A stretch of DNA of 64,000 nucleotides, from positions 248,001-312,000 of the forward strand of contig NZ_FNEZ01000001.1 in NCBI RefSeq assembly GCF_900100375.1. The letters run 5' to 3'. The notes under the pieces are model-generated. The model was not told where the DNA came from. It ran no database searches and saw nothing but the letters and a program-made list of their open reading frames with translations. Below are positions 48,141 to 57,169 of this stretch, in pieces (the first letter of the stretch is position 1; every line of letters begins with the position of its first letter). A program made the position numbers and the translations under genes. The DNA comes from Flavobacterium noncentrifugens. Its GTDB lineage: Bacteria > Bacteroidota > Bacteroidia > Flavobacteriales > Flavobacteriaceae.

Positions 48141-50156
48141 ATGAACCAACTTTCATCCGAAACGAGTCCGTACCTTTTGCAACACGCCCAGAATCCCGTG
48201 TACTGGAAAGCCTGGAATGATAAAACATTGGCGCAAGCCGCAGCCAGCAACAAACTCATGATCGTTTCCATCGGATATTCTGCCTGCCATTGGTGCCACG
48301 TCATGGAACACGAGACTTTTGAAAACGACGAAGCTGCACAAACCATGAACGCGCATTTCATCTCCATCAAAATCGACCGCGAAGAACGCCCGGACATTGA
48401 TGCCACTTATATGAAAGCGATCCAGATCATGACTGGGCGCGGCGGCTGGCCGTTAAATGTTGTAACACTTCCCGACGGCCGCCCGGTTTGGGGCGGTACT
48501 TATTTCCGGAAAGAAGAATGGATCGAAACCTTGGAGCAATTGCAGCAATTGTACACGAACAATCCAGAAAAGATGATCGATTATGCAGAAAAACTCCACG
48601 CCGGAATCCAGAGCATCTCTGTCATGCAGCCACAAAAATCAGAAAACGAACTCCGCCAGGATTTGTTGAAACCACTTATTGAAAAATGGAAAAAAAGTTT
48701 TGATCCCGAATTTGGCGGCATGGCGCGCGCGCCAAAATTCATGATGCCAAACAATTATAAATTCCTGCAGCGTTATGGCTACGAAAACCACGATTCAGAA
48801 TTATTGGATTTCGTCGATCTGACGTTAACAAAAATGGCGTACGGCGGTTTGTTTGATACGATTGATGGCGGATTTTCCCGTTATTCCGTCGACATGAAAT
48901 GGCATGTGCCGCACTTCGAGAAAATGTTATATGACAACGGTCAATTGGTTTCGTTGTATTCTGATGCTTTCAAAAGGACGAAAAATCCGTTGTATCAGGA
49001 AATTGTAGAAAAGACGCTGACATTTATTTCAAAAGAATTGACTACTGATGAAGGTGCGTTTTATTGTGCGCTCGACGCCGACAGTTTAAATGCCGGAAAA
49101 CATCTTGAAGAAGGCGCTTTTTATGTCTGGACAAAACGGGAATTGCAGGAATTGATCAAAGATGATTTTGATTTGTTTGTGCAGGTTTTCAACATCAATG
49201 ATTTCGGTCATTGGGAACATAAGAATTATGTCCTGATCCAAAACCAAAACATCGAAACATTGGCACAAGCCAACAACCTCAGCATCTCTGAACTTCAAAA
49301 CAAAAAGAAAAACTGGGAACAACTGTTGTATTCAGCACGCGAAAAACGAAGCAAGCCGCGCCTCGACGACAAAGTACTGACTTCGTGGAACGCGATCATG
49401 CTGACAGGATGTGTTGACGCTTACAAAGCATTTCAAAACGAGAAATATTTAAAAACCGCACTCAAAAATGCCGATTTTTTGATTAAAAAACAATGGCATA
49501 CCGACGGGCATTTGTGGCACAATTACAAAAACGGGAAAAGTACGATCAACGGTTATCTCGAAGATTATGCGTTGCTGTGCGAAGCTTTTATCGCATTATA
49601 TGAAGTGACTTTTGATGAAAAATGGTTGCTGCATGCAAAACAACTTACGGATTATTGCTTCGATCATTTTTATGAGGAACAAAGCGCTTTTTTTTCGTTT
49701 ACATCGAAGCTTGACCAGCAACTCATTGCGCCACATTATGAAACCGAAGACAATGTAATTCCGGCTTCAAATTCGGTGATGGCGAACAACCTGCACAAAC
49801 TTTCAATCTTTTTTGAGAATCCGTTTTATGAAGAAACCGTCACGAAAATGCTGCAGCATATTGTTCCGCAAATCGATTATCCGTCGGCATTTTCAAACTG
49901 GCTGTACTTGTTTTTGAAGGATTCCGATCAAAGCCGGGAGTTGGCCATCTGCGGAAGCGAAGCCATCCAAAACCTAAAGAACATCAATCAGGAATATTTG
50001 CCAAATGTTATTGTTGCAGGTTCGGAACAAGAAACAAATCTGCCTTTTCTGAACAATCGTTTTTCTAAAAATGAAAACCTTTTTTATGTCTGCCGGAACA
50101 AAACCTGCGATTTGCCGAAGAAAGCACTTTCAGAAATCACAGATTTAAAACCTTAA
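48141..50156 (+). CDS. DUF255 thioredoxin-domain protein (YyaL/SSP411-like)
   Basis: A 671-residue protein. The start at 48141 (MNQLSSETSPYLLQHAQNPVYW) is preferred, since the upstream in-frame stretch is translated hairpin repeat. Residues 1-165 are a thioredoxin-like domain with Cys49-His-Trp-Cys52 in SACHWCHVMEHETFEN and the DREERPDIDATYM segment. The rest is an alpha/alpha six-barrel like glycoside or cellobiose-epimerase folds (FGGMARAPKFMMP, HFEKMLYDNGQL, LTSWNAIMLTG). The conserved family is called spermatogenesis-associated protein 20-like. Its role in bacteria is unknown; redox linkage is probable. Confidence 0.9.
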   Translation: MNQLSSETSPYLLQHAQNPVYWKAWNDKTLAQAAASNKLMIVSIGYSACHWCHVMEHETFENDEAAQTMNAHFISIKIDREERPDIDATYMKAIQIMTGRGGWPLNVVTLPDGRPVWGGTYFRKEEWIETLEQLQQLYTNNPEKMIDYAEKLHAGIQSISVMQPQKSENELRQDLLKPLIEKWKKSFDPEFGGMARAPKFMMPNNYKFLQRYGYENHDSELLDFVDLTLTKMAYGGLFDTIDGGFSRYSVDMKWHVPHFEKMLYDNGQLVSLYSDAFKRTKNPLYQEIVEKTLTFISKELTTDEGAFYCALDADSLNAGKHLEEGAFYVWTKRELQELIKDDFDLFVQVFNINDFGHWEHKNYVLIQNQNIETLAQANNLSISELQNKKKNWEQLLYSAREKRSKPRLDDKVLTSWNAIMLTGCVDAYKAFQNEKYLKTALKNADFLIKKQWHTDGHLWHNYKNGKSTINGYLEDYALLCEAFIALYEVTFDEKWLLHAKQLTDYCFDHFYEEQSAFFSFTSKLDQQLIAPHYETEDNVIPASNSVMANNLHKLSIFFENPFYEETVTKMLQHIVPQIDYPSAFSNWLYLFLKDSDQSRELAICGSEAIQNLKNINQEYLPNVIVAGSEQETNLPFLNNRFSKNENLFYVCRNKTCDLPKKALSEITDLKP

Positions 50157-50213
50157 TAATAAATCCTTTGCATTTTTTTTGTAAGTTTGATAGATAACCA
50201 ATACTTAGAAATT

Positions 50214-50930
50214 ATGGGACTGGGATCTTTTTTCAGAAATTTATTCGGATCATCTAAACAGAATACCGAAACAACCACAAACGCAGCCGTAAATCAAGCG
50301 CAGGACAAAACCGAAACCTGGGGCGACAAGGCTGAAAACGCTTATGAATCGGCAAAAGACAAAGCTTCGGACTATGCTGAAAAAGCAAGCGATTTTGTAG
50401 AAGACAAATACGAACAGGCAAAAGATGCCGCAGCGCCATTGGCTGACAAGGCAAAAGATGCTTTTGAAGATGCGAAAGACAAAGCAGCTGAATATGCCGA
50501 AAAAGCAAGTGGCTTTGCGGAAGAAAAATACGAACAGGCAAAAGATGCAGCTGCGCCTTACGTTGACAAAGCAGAAGATTTTGTAGATGACGCGAAGAAA
50601 AAAATCAGCAGTTTCACTGATAGTACAGAAGACAAAGCTGCAGATGCCGCAGACGCTGTAAAAGAAACAGCAGCAGAAGTTTCAAGTCAGGCCGATAATT
50701 TTGTTGATGATGCGAAAGAAAAAGCCGCCGAACTTTCGGATAAAGCGGAAGAGAAATTTGAAGAAGTGAAGGAATCTGCAAAAGAAACCGTAGAAAATGT
50801 TTCAGACACAACTGAAAATCTCGCCGAAGAAGCCAAAGAAAAAGTGAGCGCTTTTACAAATGACGGTTCTACAGATGCTGAAGATAAAATCGATCAAATT
50901 ACCAATAGAATTGAGGAAGATGCCGATTAA
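50214..50930 (+). CDS. LEA-like amphipathic helix repeat protein
   Basis: A 238-residue hydrophilic protein starting MGLGSFFRNLFGSS (ATG 50214; 50187 upstream gives no sensible addition). From residue 30 to the end it is all Ala, Lys, Asp and Glu in 11-residue-like patterns (AKDKAxxYAEKASDFVEDKYEQ), as in late-embryogenesis-abundant group 3 or YtxH-type proteins, which coat membranes or proteins during drying, cold or osmotic stress. A 40-residue unit is duplicated at residues 54-133. A cytoplasmic location is expected. It precedes mscS, which also acts in osmotic stress. Function is inferred from composition. Confidence 0.75.
   Translation: MGLGSFFRNLFGSSKQNTETTTNAAVNQAQDKTETWGDKAENAYESAKDKASDYAEKASDFVEDKYEQAKDAAAPLADKAKDAFEDAKDKAAEYAEKASGFAEEKYEQAKDAAAPYVDKAEDFVDDAKKKISSFTDSTEDKAADAADAVKETAAEVSSQADNFVDDAKEKAAELSDKAEEKFEEVKESAKETVENVSDTTENLAEEAKEKVSAFTNDGSTDAEDKIDQITNRIEEDAD
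50373..50612 (+). repeat. Two tandem 120-bp units in the LEA-like gene
   Basis: Units 50373-50492 and 50493-50612 each start with TATGC(T/C)GAAAAAGCAAG and encode 40 residues with YAEKAS at the start and KYEQAKDAAAP in the middle. This is a recent internal duplication. Confidence 0.8.
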
Positions 50931-50945
50931 TTTTTAAAAATACCT

Positions 50946-50998
50946 TATTTTTGCATATCAAATTCAGCCTTCTCAACTTGGGAAGGTTTTTTATTATT
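50946..50998 (+). promoter_or_regulatory. -7-like box followed by a terminator hairpin before mscS
   Basis: TATTTTTG (50946-50953) matches TAnnTTTG. About 20 nt later CCTTC / GAAGG with a 9-nt loop and a T-run forms a hairpin (50979-50993), 5-10 nt before the mscS start. This is either the LEA-gene terminator or an attenuator. Confidence 0.5.
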
Positions 50999-51002
50999 TA
51001 CA

Positions 51003-51830
51003 ATGAAGCTCCTTACAGAAATCAACTATTTAGACCAATATGCTACTTCAACCATTAAAGTGCTTATTGATTATTCTCCCAAACTCATTTCGGCGATTTT
51101 AATTCTTTTTATCGGGATTTGGGTGATTCGGTTTATCAATTCATTTGCACGGAAAATCATGGTACGCAGGAATGTAGAGCCAACGCTGATCGAATTCCTT
51201 TCGGATATTATGTTTTGGGGATTGCGCATCATTCTGTTCATCGCTGTGATTTCTAAATTGGGCATTGAATCCTCGTCGTTCGTTGCGATTTTGGGTGCTG
51301 CAGGATTGGCTGTCGGATTGTCATTACAAGGTTCGCTGTCAAATTTTGCAGGTGGCATGCTGATCATCATGTTCAAGCCGTTTAAACTTGGTGATACGAT
51401 ACAGGCGCAGAATGTTTCGGGAACGGTCGTTGACATTCAGATTTTTGTGACGCAATTGCTGACTTCAAACAATCAGGCGATTTTTATCCCGAATGGGATT
51501 TTATCCAATGGTGTGATCGTCAATTTTTCGCAACAACACAACCGCAGAACTGATTTGGTTTTTTCGGTGTCATACGACACGAATATTAAGGATGCCAAAA
51601 CGATTCTCACATCGATTCTTGACAACCATCCCAAAGTACTCCAGCATCCAAAACCTGATGTTGTCCTTGCCGAACTAACCGATTCTTCTATTAAATTTGC
51701 GATCCGGGCATGGTCGGCAACTTCGGATTTCGGTGAAGTGAGTTCTGACATTCTTGAAAATGCCAAAACTGCTTTTGATGCTGCTGGAATATCAATACAA
51801 CCTTTTGTAAAAGAATTTTCTAAAACATAA
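51003..51830 (+). CDS. mscS: Small-conductance mechanosensitive channel MscS
   Basis: A 275-residue inner-membrane channel that opens on membrane tension to release solutes after osmotic downshock. Three membrane helices occupy about residues 20-45, 65-90 and 95-125; the pore-lining third helix has the Gly/Ala pattern GAAGLAVGLSLQGSLSNFAGGMLI, and IMFKPFKLGDTI starts the beta domain, with the C-terminal cage following. Length is that of the basic MscS. It is downstream of the LEA-like gene. Confidence 0.93.
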   Translation: MKLLTEINYLDQYATSTIKVLIDYSPKLISAILILFIGIWVIRFINSFARKIMVRRNVEPTLIEFLSDIMFWGLRIILFIAVISKLGIESSSFVAILGAAGLAVGLSLQGSLSNFAGGMLIIMFKPFKLGDTIQAQNVSGTVVDIQIFVTQLLTSNNQAIFIPNGILSNGVIVNFSQQHNRRTDLVFSVSYDTNIKDAKTILTSILDNHPKVLQHPKPDVVLAELTDSSIKFAIRAWSATSDFGEVSSDILENAKTAFDAAGISIQPFVKEFSKT

Positions 51831-51869
51831 ATTGAAATATTGTATTATTGCACCAAACAAGCATATAGT

Positions 51870-52535
51870 ATGAAACAGTCATTTTTTATCAGCCTGAGCT
51901 TTTTATTTTTTAGCCTTAACCTCGTTGCGCAAGACGGAAAAATGGTTGGCGCCACATTCTGGAACGGGACCAGACAACAAAAAAAGCCTTTGGGCTCGCC
52001 TTATGTCCAAAATATGTTCGCTCCAGCAACTGTTGACAACATTAAGACGCCGGCCAATGTCAGGTATAATGTTTATAAAGATGAATTCGAGTTTATCGCT
52101 CCAAAGGGCGACACTTTAATTCTTGACCGAATTGAGGATTTCGGAAGCATTACGTTTAAAGGCAGCAACAAAAAATACAGGCTCGTTGTGTACACTGACA
52201 AAAGCAACAGCTTGGTTAATGGCTATTTGATGGAATTATACACCAAGCCAAACTTGGTCTTATACAAAAAAGAAAACATCAATTTGACCGGGGAAAAAAT
52301 TGCAAAAACAACTTTGGAAAGGGACATGCCTGCAAAATATACCAAAATCGGCGATACTTATTTTCTAAAAACGCCCAACGGAAATACGACCGAATTTCCA
52401 GATGGAAGAAAAGCATTGGTTAAATTGTTCCCAGATAAAAAGCAGCCTCTCGAAAGCTATCTGAAAGAAAACAAAATTGATTTTGACAATGAAAGCGATC
52501 TGATAAAAATCGTAGATTTCTTAACCACAAATTAA
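51870..52535 (+). CDS. Secreted protein of unknown function
   Basis: A 221-residue protein. The ATG at 51870 opens the signal peptide MKQSFFISLSFLFFSLNLVAQ. The mature part is a mix of beta-strand-rich, charged segments (KYRLVVYTDKSNSLVNGYLMEL; KYTKIGDTYFLKTPNGNTTEF; PDGRKALVKLFPDKKQPLESYLKENKIDF). I do not recognise a family; the C-terminal part, with DGRKALVKLFPDKK and a helix of DNESDLIKIVDFL, is seen in uncharacterised flavobacterial proteins. It overlaps tsaB by 4 bases, tail to tail, and follows mscS by 39 bp. The coding call is firm, function unknown. Confidence 0.8.
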   Translation: MKQSFFISLSFLFFSLNLVAQDGKMVGATFWNGTRQQKKPLGSPYVQNMFAPATVDNIKTPANVRYNVYKDEFEFIAPKGDTLILDRIEDFGSITFKGSNKKYRLVVYTDKSNSLVNGYLMELYTKPNLVLYKKENINLTGEKIAKTTLERDMPAKYTKIGDTYFLKTPNGNTTEFPDGRKALVKLFPDKKQPLESYLKENKIDFDNESDLIKIVDFLTTN

Positions 52536-53203
52536 TTGCTTTTTGTAGCAATCATAAAATCTTTCAGGTAATAAGGCTCAAAATAAGCGACATCAACCAT
52601 GTCGTTTTTTTTGTAACTAACATCGCTTAGTTCCGACATTTCATTTGCAGACGGATAAATGATTTCATCCAAAAAAAAGAAATTCTCTTTTAGCAGGACC
52701 GTTTTGCATTTTTCAAGGCAATCACCAACAAAGTATATTTTGGAATTGAGTTCTGAAAATGAATTTTCAGTAACGATTTCTGCCTGCACCTCACGGATTT
52801 TGTGAAGATTTACATCAAATATAGCGCTGTAAACTTCCATTCGCCGGGCATCGATCATTGGAATAATGATACCATCCGAAACTTTTGCCTGAGCTGCAAG
52901 AACGGCTAAAGTATCGACTGCAATCAATGGAATGCCCAATGCAAAAGCCAAACCTTTAGCCGCAGAAACCCCAATGCGCAAGCCGGTATAAGAACCCGGA
53001 CCCTGACTGACTGCGATTGCAGCCAAATCTCTAAATTTTAAATCGGCTTCGCGAAGCACTTCCTCAATAAAAACGTGCAGCTTTTCGGCATGCGAATACC
53101 CTTGCTCAGCCATTTCCCTGCAAACGATCGTTTCTCCGTCTTTTGCAACAGAAACCGAACAGTTTTTCGTCGCCGTTTCTATGTTGAGAATGTAAGCCAT
53201 CAT
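52532..53203 (-). CDS. tsaB: tRNA threonylcarbamoyladenosine biosynthesis protein TsaB
   Basis: A 223-residue protein of the ASKHA fold that partners TsaD and TsaE to make t6A37 on ANN-decoding tRNAs. The N-terminal ILNIETATKNCSVSVAKDG and the signature SQGPGSYTGLRIGVSAAKGLAFALGIPLIAVDTL are diagnostic, along with PMIDARRMEVY. The start ATG overlaps the stop of the upstream efflux adaptor gene in an ATGA arrangement, so it is probably translated by coupling. Length is normal. Confidence 0.95.
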   Translation of the reverse strand: MMAYILNIETATKNCSVSVAKDGETIVCREMAEQGYSHAEKLHVFIEEVLREADLKFRDLAAIAVSQGPGSYTGLRIGVSAAKGLAFALGIPLIAVDTLAVLAAQAKVSDGIIIPMIDARRMEVYSAIFDVNLHKIREVQAEIVTENSFSELNSKIYFVGDCLEKCKTVLLKENFFFLDEIIYPSANEMSELSDVSYKKNDMVDVAYFEPYYLKDFMIATKSN

Positions 53204-54498
53204 TTTTTTGCTGGTTTATTTTTATCGGCAACCGTTACCTTATCGCCTGAATTCAGGTCTTTTGTCACCGTTGTATACGGCCCTACTATCACAACATCGC
53301 CTTTTTTCAAGCCTTCGGTCACTTCAATATTCGTATCGTCCTGAATGCCTGTTTTGATGATGCGGATTTTTGATTTGTCACCCACTTTCACAAAAACACA
53401 TTCGAATTTTTTGTCGCTTTTGGGCTTTACCTTATTTTCTTCTGAGTTTGGATCATCGACTTTAATATCTTTCACTGCCGCCGTATCCGATTTTACTACA
53501 ACGGCACTAATAGGAACACCTACAACATTTTCCTTGCGTTTGGTCATGATGTCAACGGTCGCGGTCATGCCCGGCCTGAACGGAGAATAACTAGCCGGTT
53601 TCCCTGCTGTCAGATCCTGGTAAGATTCTTTTAAAATCCGGACTTTTACTTTAAAATTTGTCACCTGATCAGCAGTCAACGCCGTACTTGCAGAGTTTGA
53701 AATGCTGGTAACGATTCCTTTAAATTTCTTTTTCAGATACGCATCAACCTCAACATTTGCCGAATCGCCCACATTTATTTTGACAATGTCATTTTCATTT
53801 ACGTCGACTTCAACTTCCATATTGTTAAGGTTCGCAACCCGAAGGATTTCTGTTCCGGTCATTTGCTGCGTTCCTAAAACACGTTCGCCCAATTCAACAT
53901 TCAGCATCGAAATCGTTCCGTCTGCAGGCGCATAAATTGTGGTTCTTCCAAGATTGTCTTTGGCTTCATTTACAGTTGCAGAAGCGCTTTGCACATTGTA
54001 ATATGCCGATTGTTTAGATGCCTGTGCGCTTTCAAAAACTGAAATAGCCTTATCCCATTCCGATCTTGAAATAATGCCTTTTTCAAACAATGTTTTGTTT
54101 CGGTCAAAATTGGCTTTGGCTTCTTTAAACGATGCGTCTGCCTGGCTCAATCCGGCTTTGGTTCCAGAAAGCCCGGCCAGCGTTCGGTTGTAACCTGAAG
54201 TATACAAATCGGGGTTGATCTTCACGAGCAAGTCGCCTTTCTTTACCACTTGACCTTCTTTTACAGGCAATGAGATGATTTCGCCTGACACTTCCGAAGA
54301 AATTTTCACTTCAATTTCCGGCTGGATTTTTCCTGTTGCAGAAACCGTTTCAATGATGGTCATCTGGTCTACCTGTGCCACTTCGACTTCTTTGCCTTTG
54401 TCTTTATTGCCGATGACGCCCGTTTTAGAAAGAACAAGCAAGATAACAACTAAGACAACGGCAGCGCCAATAAGCAGATAAGTAGACTTTTTAGACAT
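53200..54498 (-). CDS. Periplasmic adaptor subunit (HlyD/RND-type), second copy
   Basis: A 432-residue membrane fusion protein. An N-terminal membrane helix (about 9-25) is followed by a barrel-sandwich (lipoyl) domain split around ETVSATGKIQPEIEVKISSEVSGEIISLPVKEGQVVKKGDLLVKI, a coiled-coil hairpin (residues 100-180), a beta-barrel domain, and a C-terminal membrane-proximal domain with a Lys/Asp-rich insert (KVDDPNSEENKVKPKSDKKFE). It links an inner-membrane transporter to TolC. It comes after TolC in the operon and is distinct in sequence from the first adaptor. Confidence 0.9.
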   Translation of the reverse strand: MSKKSTYLLIGAAVVLVVILLVLSKTGVIGNKDKGKEVEVAQVDQMTIIETVSATGKIQPEIEVKISSEVSGEIISLPVKEGQVVKKGDLLVKINPDLYTSGYNRTLAGLSGTKAGLSQADASFKEAKANFDRNKTLFEKGIISRSEWDKAISVFESAQASKQSAYYNVQSASATVNEAKDNLGRTTIYAPADGTISMLNVELGERVLGTQQMTGTEILRVANLNNMEVEVDVNENDIVKINVGDSANVEVDAYLKKKFKGIVTSISNSASTALTADQVTNFKVKVRILKESYQDLTAGKPASYSPFRPGMTATVDIMTKRKENVVGVPISAVVVKSDTAAVKDIKVDDPNSEENKVKPKSDKKFECVFVKVGDKSKIRIIKTGIQDDTNIEVTEGLKKGDVVIVGPYTTVTKDLNSGDKVTVADKNKPAKK

Positions 54499-54501
54499 GG
54501 T

Positions 54502-55941
54502 TTATGGTTTTTTCGTGATCGGAATTCCAAAATAGAATTCGACGATTTTGGTCCTGAAAATATAATCGTATTTGGTTCTTAAAACTTCCGATTGTGCATT
54601 GGAAAACAAACTCTGCGCCTGGTTGAAATCGAAGGCATTCATCATTCCCACCGCATATCTTTCCTTCGCATAGTTGAACGCGCTTTCACGTGCTTCCAAA
54701 GCTACGACTGCTGATTCGTATGAATTAAATGCCCCGTTTGCATCTGTAAAAGCCTGGTAAACATTTCGTTCCAGATCAAGCTGGCTTTGCGCCAATGCGA
54801 TTTTTGAACGTTCCAATGCGACTTTCGAGCGCTCAACATTGTTCTTGACAGAAAAGCCATTCAAAATAGGAACATTCAATTGCAATCCAAAATTATGTCC
54901 TTTGTTGTCATTAAACTGTGTAAAAAACGGCAGCGGACTTCCAAGAACATTGGTATAATTCGGCACAGAAACAACTTGTCCAGTTCCATCCACAACACCA
55001 ATTGGCGAATACGGATTGTTCACATCGGCAATGCGTCCGGTAACTCTGTCGGCATAACCGACACGCGAACTGAAACTGTAAAACCCGATCAAATTTGGCA
55101 AATAAGCGCCTTTCGCAATTGTCACATCTTTCTCGGCAACCTCAAGATTGGCTTTTGCCAGCTTCACTTCTACCCTTTCTTCGAGTGCTTTTTTATAAAT
55201 CGCATCCGGAGTCTGGAACATGACTTCGCTTTGTTTGGCTTCATAATCTTCATCGGCAACATCAAAATTCTGAAAATCCTCAAGCTGCAGCAATTGTGCA
55301 AGGCTCAATTTAGAGATCAGGAACGCATTTTCGGCCAAGATCACTTTCTGTTTGTTGTCGGCAACAGTCGCTTTAATATCCAACAAATCGCCCCTTGGAA
55401 CAGAACCTGCATTGACCAATTCCTGCGTGCGCTGAAACTGTCTTTCGTTGTTTGCCAATTGTTCTTTCTGAACCTTAATATTTTCTTTATTGAACAAAAT
55501 CTGCAAAAAAGCATTCGCGACATTCAGCGAAACATCATCCCGCATTTTCGTTAATTGGTATTGTGCCGAAATAATCGCAAGGTTCGCACGCCTGTAACGG
55601 TTTTGGTTTTGAAGCCCTTTGAAAATATCGACGTTGGCATTGAGTTGCGCCGATGTAAACTGGGTCGTTTCATTTTCCAGAAGCCCGGTGGTAATGTTCT
55701 GGTTTAAACCAATATTCCACGAATGGCTTCCTGTCACATTCACGGCAGGAAGAAAGCTTCCAAAAGCGGCATTTTTATCAATGTTGGCTACTTTGGTATC
55801 GAGGTCGGTTTGCTTGATCGAAATGTTATGTTCAAGCGCATAGTTGACGCATTCTTGAATGGTCCATTTTTTTGCCTGCGCCTGAAAAGTAAGCCCCGAC
55901 AGCAACAATAAAATAAAACCGATATAATTGATTTTTTTCAT
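54502..55941 (-). CDS. TolC family outer membrane efflux protein
   Basis: A 479-residue trimeric outer membrane channel. The ATG at 55941 starts the signal peptide MKKINYIGFILLLLSGLTFQAQA. Two related halves each hold a long helical hairpin and strands of the barrel: the first around ALEHNISIKQTDLDTKVANIDKNAAFGSFLPAVN, the second around KANLEVAEKDVTIAKGAYLPNLI. The repeat of the fold and the LPAVNVTGSHSW segment are typical. It is between the two adaptor genes of an ABC efflux operon. Confidence 0.92.
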   Translation of the reverse strand: MKKINYIGFILLLLSGLTFQAQAKKWTIQECVNYALEHNISIKQTDLDTKVANIDKNAAFGSFLPAVNVTGSHSWNIGLNQNITTGLLENETTQFTSAQLNANVDIFKGLQNQNRYRRANLAIISAQYQLTKMRDDVSLNVANAFLQILFNKENIKVQKEQLANNERQFQRTQELVNAGSVPRGDLLDIKATVADNKQKVILAENAFLISKLSLAQLLQLEDFQNFDVADEDYEAKQSEVMFQTPDAIYKKALEERVEVKLAKANLEVAEKDVTIAKGAYLPNLIGFYSFSSRVGYADRVTGRIADVNNPYSPIGVVDGTGQVVSVPNYTNVLGSPLPFFTQFNDNKGHNFGLQLNVPILNGFSVKNNVERSKVALERSKIALAQSQLDLERNVYQAFTDANGAFNSYESAVVALEARESAFNYAKERYAVGMMNAFDFNQAQSLFSNAQSEVLRTKYDYIFRTKIVEFYFGIPITKKP

Positions 55942-56021
55942 ATCTACTCTGAATGAAAGCGCAGCAAAGGTACTGCACAAATTTAAAATTTTTCTAAAAA
56001 CTGGAATTCTTTTGCAGCGAT

Positions 56022-57140
56022 TTATTGTGGCTTTTCATCGTCTTTTTTCGAGCCCTGGTTCCACACTTTGATCTTGTCAGATGCTTTGATGCCGCTTTTG
56101 ATCTGAACGTAAATACCGTCACTTACACCCAAAACCACGTCGCGCTTTTCAAATTTTTGTGCCGATGTTTCGACTTCTACAAATGGCTTTTGAGTTTTTT
56201 CGTCAAATTGCACCAAACCTTCTTTGATGGCGAGCACATTTTCGGCTTTGTCAAGAATAATCGAAGCATTGGCGCTAAGGCCGGCGCGGATAAAAGTCGT
56301 ATCGCGGTTTGTTAGTGCGCCTTTAATTTCGAACTGGATCGCACCATTCTCCGTTTTTCCTTTTGGGGCAATGTATTGAAGTACGGCTTCGAATTTTTTG
56401 TTTTCGATCGCTCCAACCGTAATTTCGATTGGCAGTTTTTCCTTGATCTTTCCAACTTCCGATTCATCGACTTTGCCTACGAAAATCATTTTTCCAACAT
56501 CTGCTAAAGTGGCAATTGTTGTTCCTTCGTTGAAATTGTTGCTTTCAATCACCTGATTCCCAACTTTTACCGGAACATCGAGCACCATTCCGGTCACGGT
56601 CGATTTGATGAGTGTATTTGCATACGTTCCCAATTGTGCAGATGTCCCTGTTTTCACAATATCCAAACCTTGTTTTGAAGCGTTATAAGTTTGTTTCGCC
56701 TGGCTGTAAGCGACTTCGGCTGCGTCGTATTCATTCGCAGAAATCACACCTTTATCAAACAGCGTTTTTTGTCTTTTGTATAATTTTTCCTGGTTGTCCA
56801 ATGCGATCTTGGCCGCTGTCACCTGATTTTGGGAACTGCTGACGCTCGACACATTCGCCACGACGCGGATTTTCGCAATCGGATCGCCGGCTTTAATGCT
56901 TTCACCGGCTTTGATGTACACGGCTTCAATAATTCCCGAAATGTTAGGCTTGATCAAAACCTCTTCATCGGGAACGATATTTCCTGTGGCAATGGTCGTT
57001 TTTACAATCGTTTTGGTTTCGGGTTTTTCGGTTTCAAAGACAACGGGCGATTGCTGGTTTTTGGCGTACAGATAATACAGCGCGCCAAAAAAGACGGCTG
57101 CGATCAAAATTAAAACGGTTATGGTGATTCCTTTTTTCAT
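56022..57140 (-). CDS. Periplasmic adaptor subunit (MacA-like)
   Basis: A 372-residue membrane fusion protein. A membrane helix at residues 7-25 anchors it. The barrel-sandwich halves are around VKTTIATGNIVPDEEVLIKPNISGIIEAVYIKAGESIKAGDPIAKI and TVTGMVLDVPVKVGNQVIE, with a coiled-coil between (NQVTAAKIALDNQEKLYKRQKTLFDKG), a beta-barrel and a short C-terminal Lys-rich end. It is 29 bp after the second ABC permease, so it probably forms the MacA-like partner of the MacB-type pair. Confidence 0.92.
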   Translation of the reverse strand: MKKGITITVLILIAAVFFGALYYLYAKNQQSPVVFETEKPETKTIVKTTIATGNIVPDEEVLIKPNISGIIEAVYIKAGESIKAGDPIAKIRVVANVSSVSSSQNQVTAAKIALDNQEKLYKRQKTLFDKGVISANEYDAAEVAYSQAKQTYNASKQGLDIVKTGTSAQLGTYANTLIKSTVTGMVLDVPVKVGNQVIESNNFNEGTTIATLADVGKMIFVGKVDESEVGKIKEKLPIEITVGAIENKKFEAVLQYIAPKGKTENGAIQFEIKGALTNRDTTFIRAGLSANASIILDKAENVLAIKEGLVQFDEKTQKPFVEVETSAQKFEKRDVVLGVSDGIYVQIKSGIKASDKIKVWNQGSKKDDEKPQ

Positions 57141-57169
57141 TGTTGGGTTTTGTTATGATTGATGATTTT

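Noticed and set aside
54880..55554. A 224-codon plus-strand frame inside the TolC gene
   Set aside because: It lies wholly antisense to a clear TolC coding region and has no recognisable domain; its length is chance in this composition.
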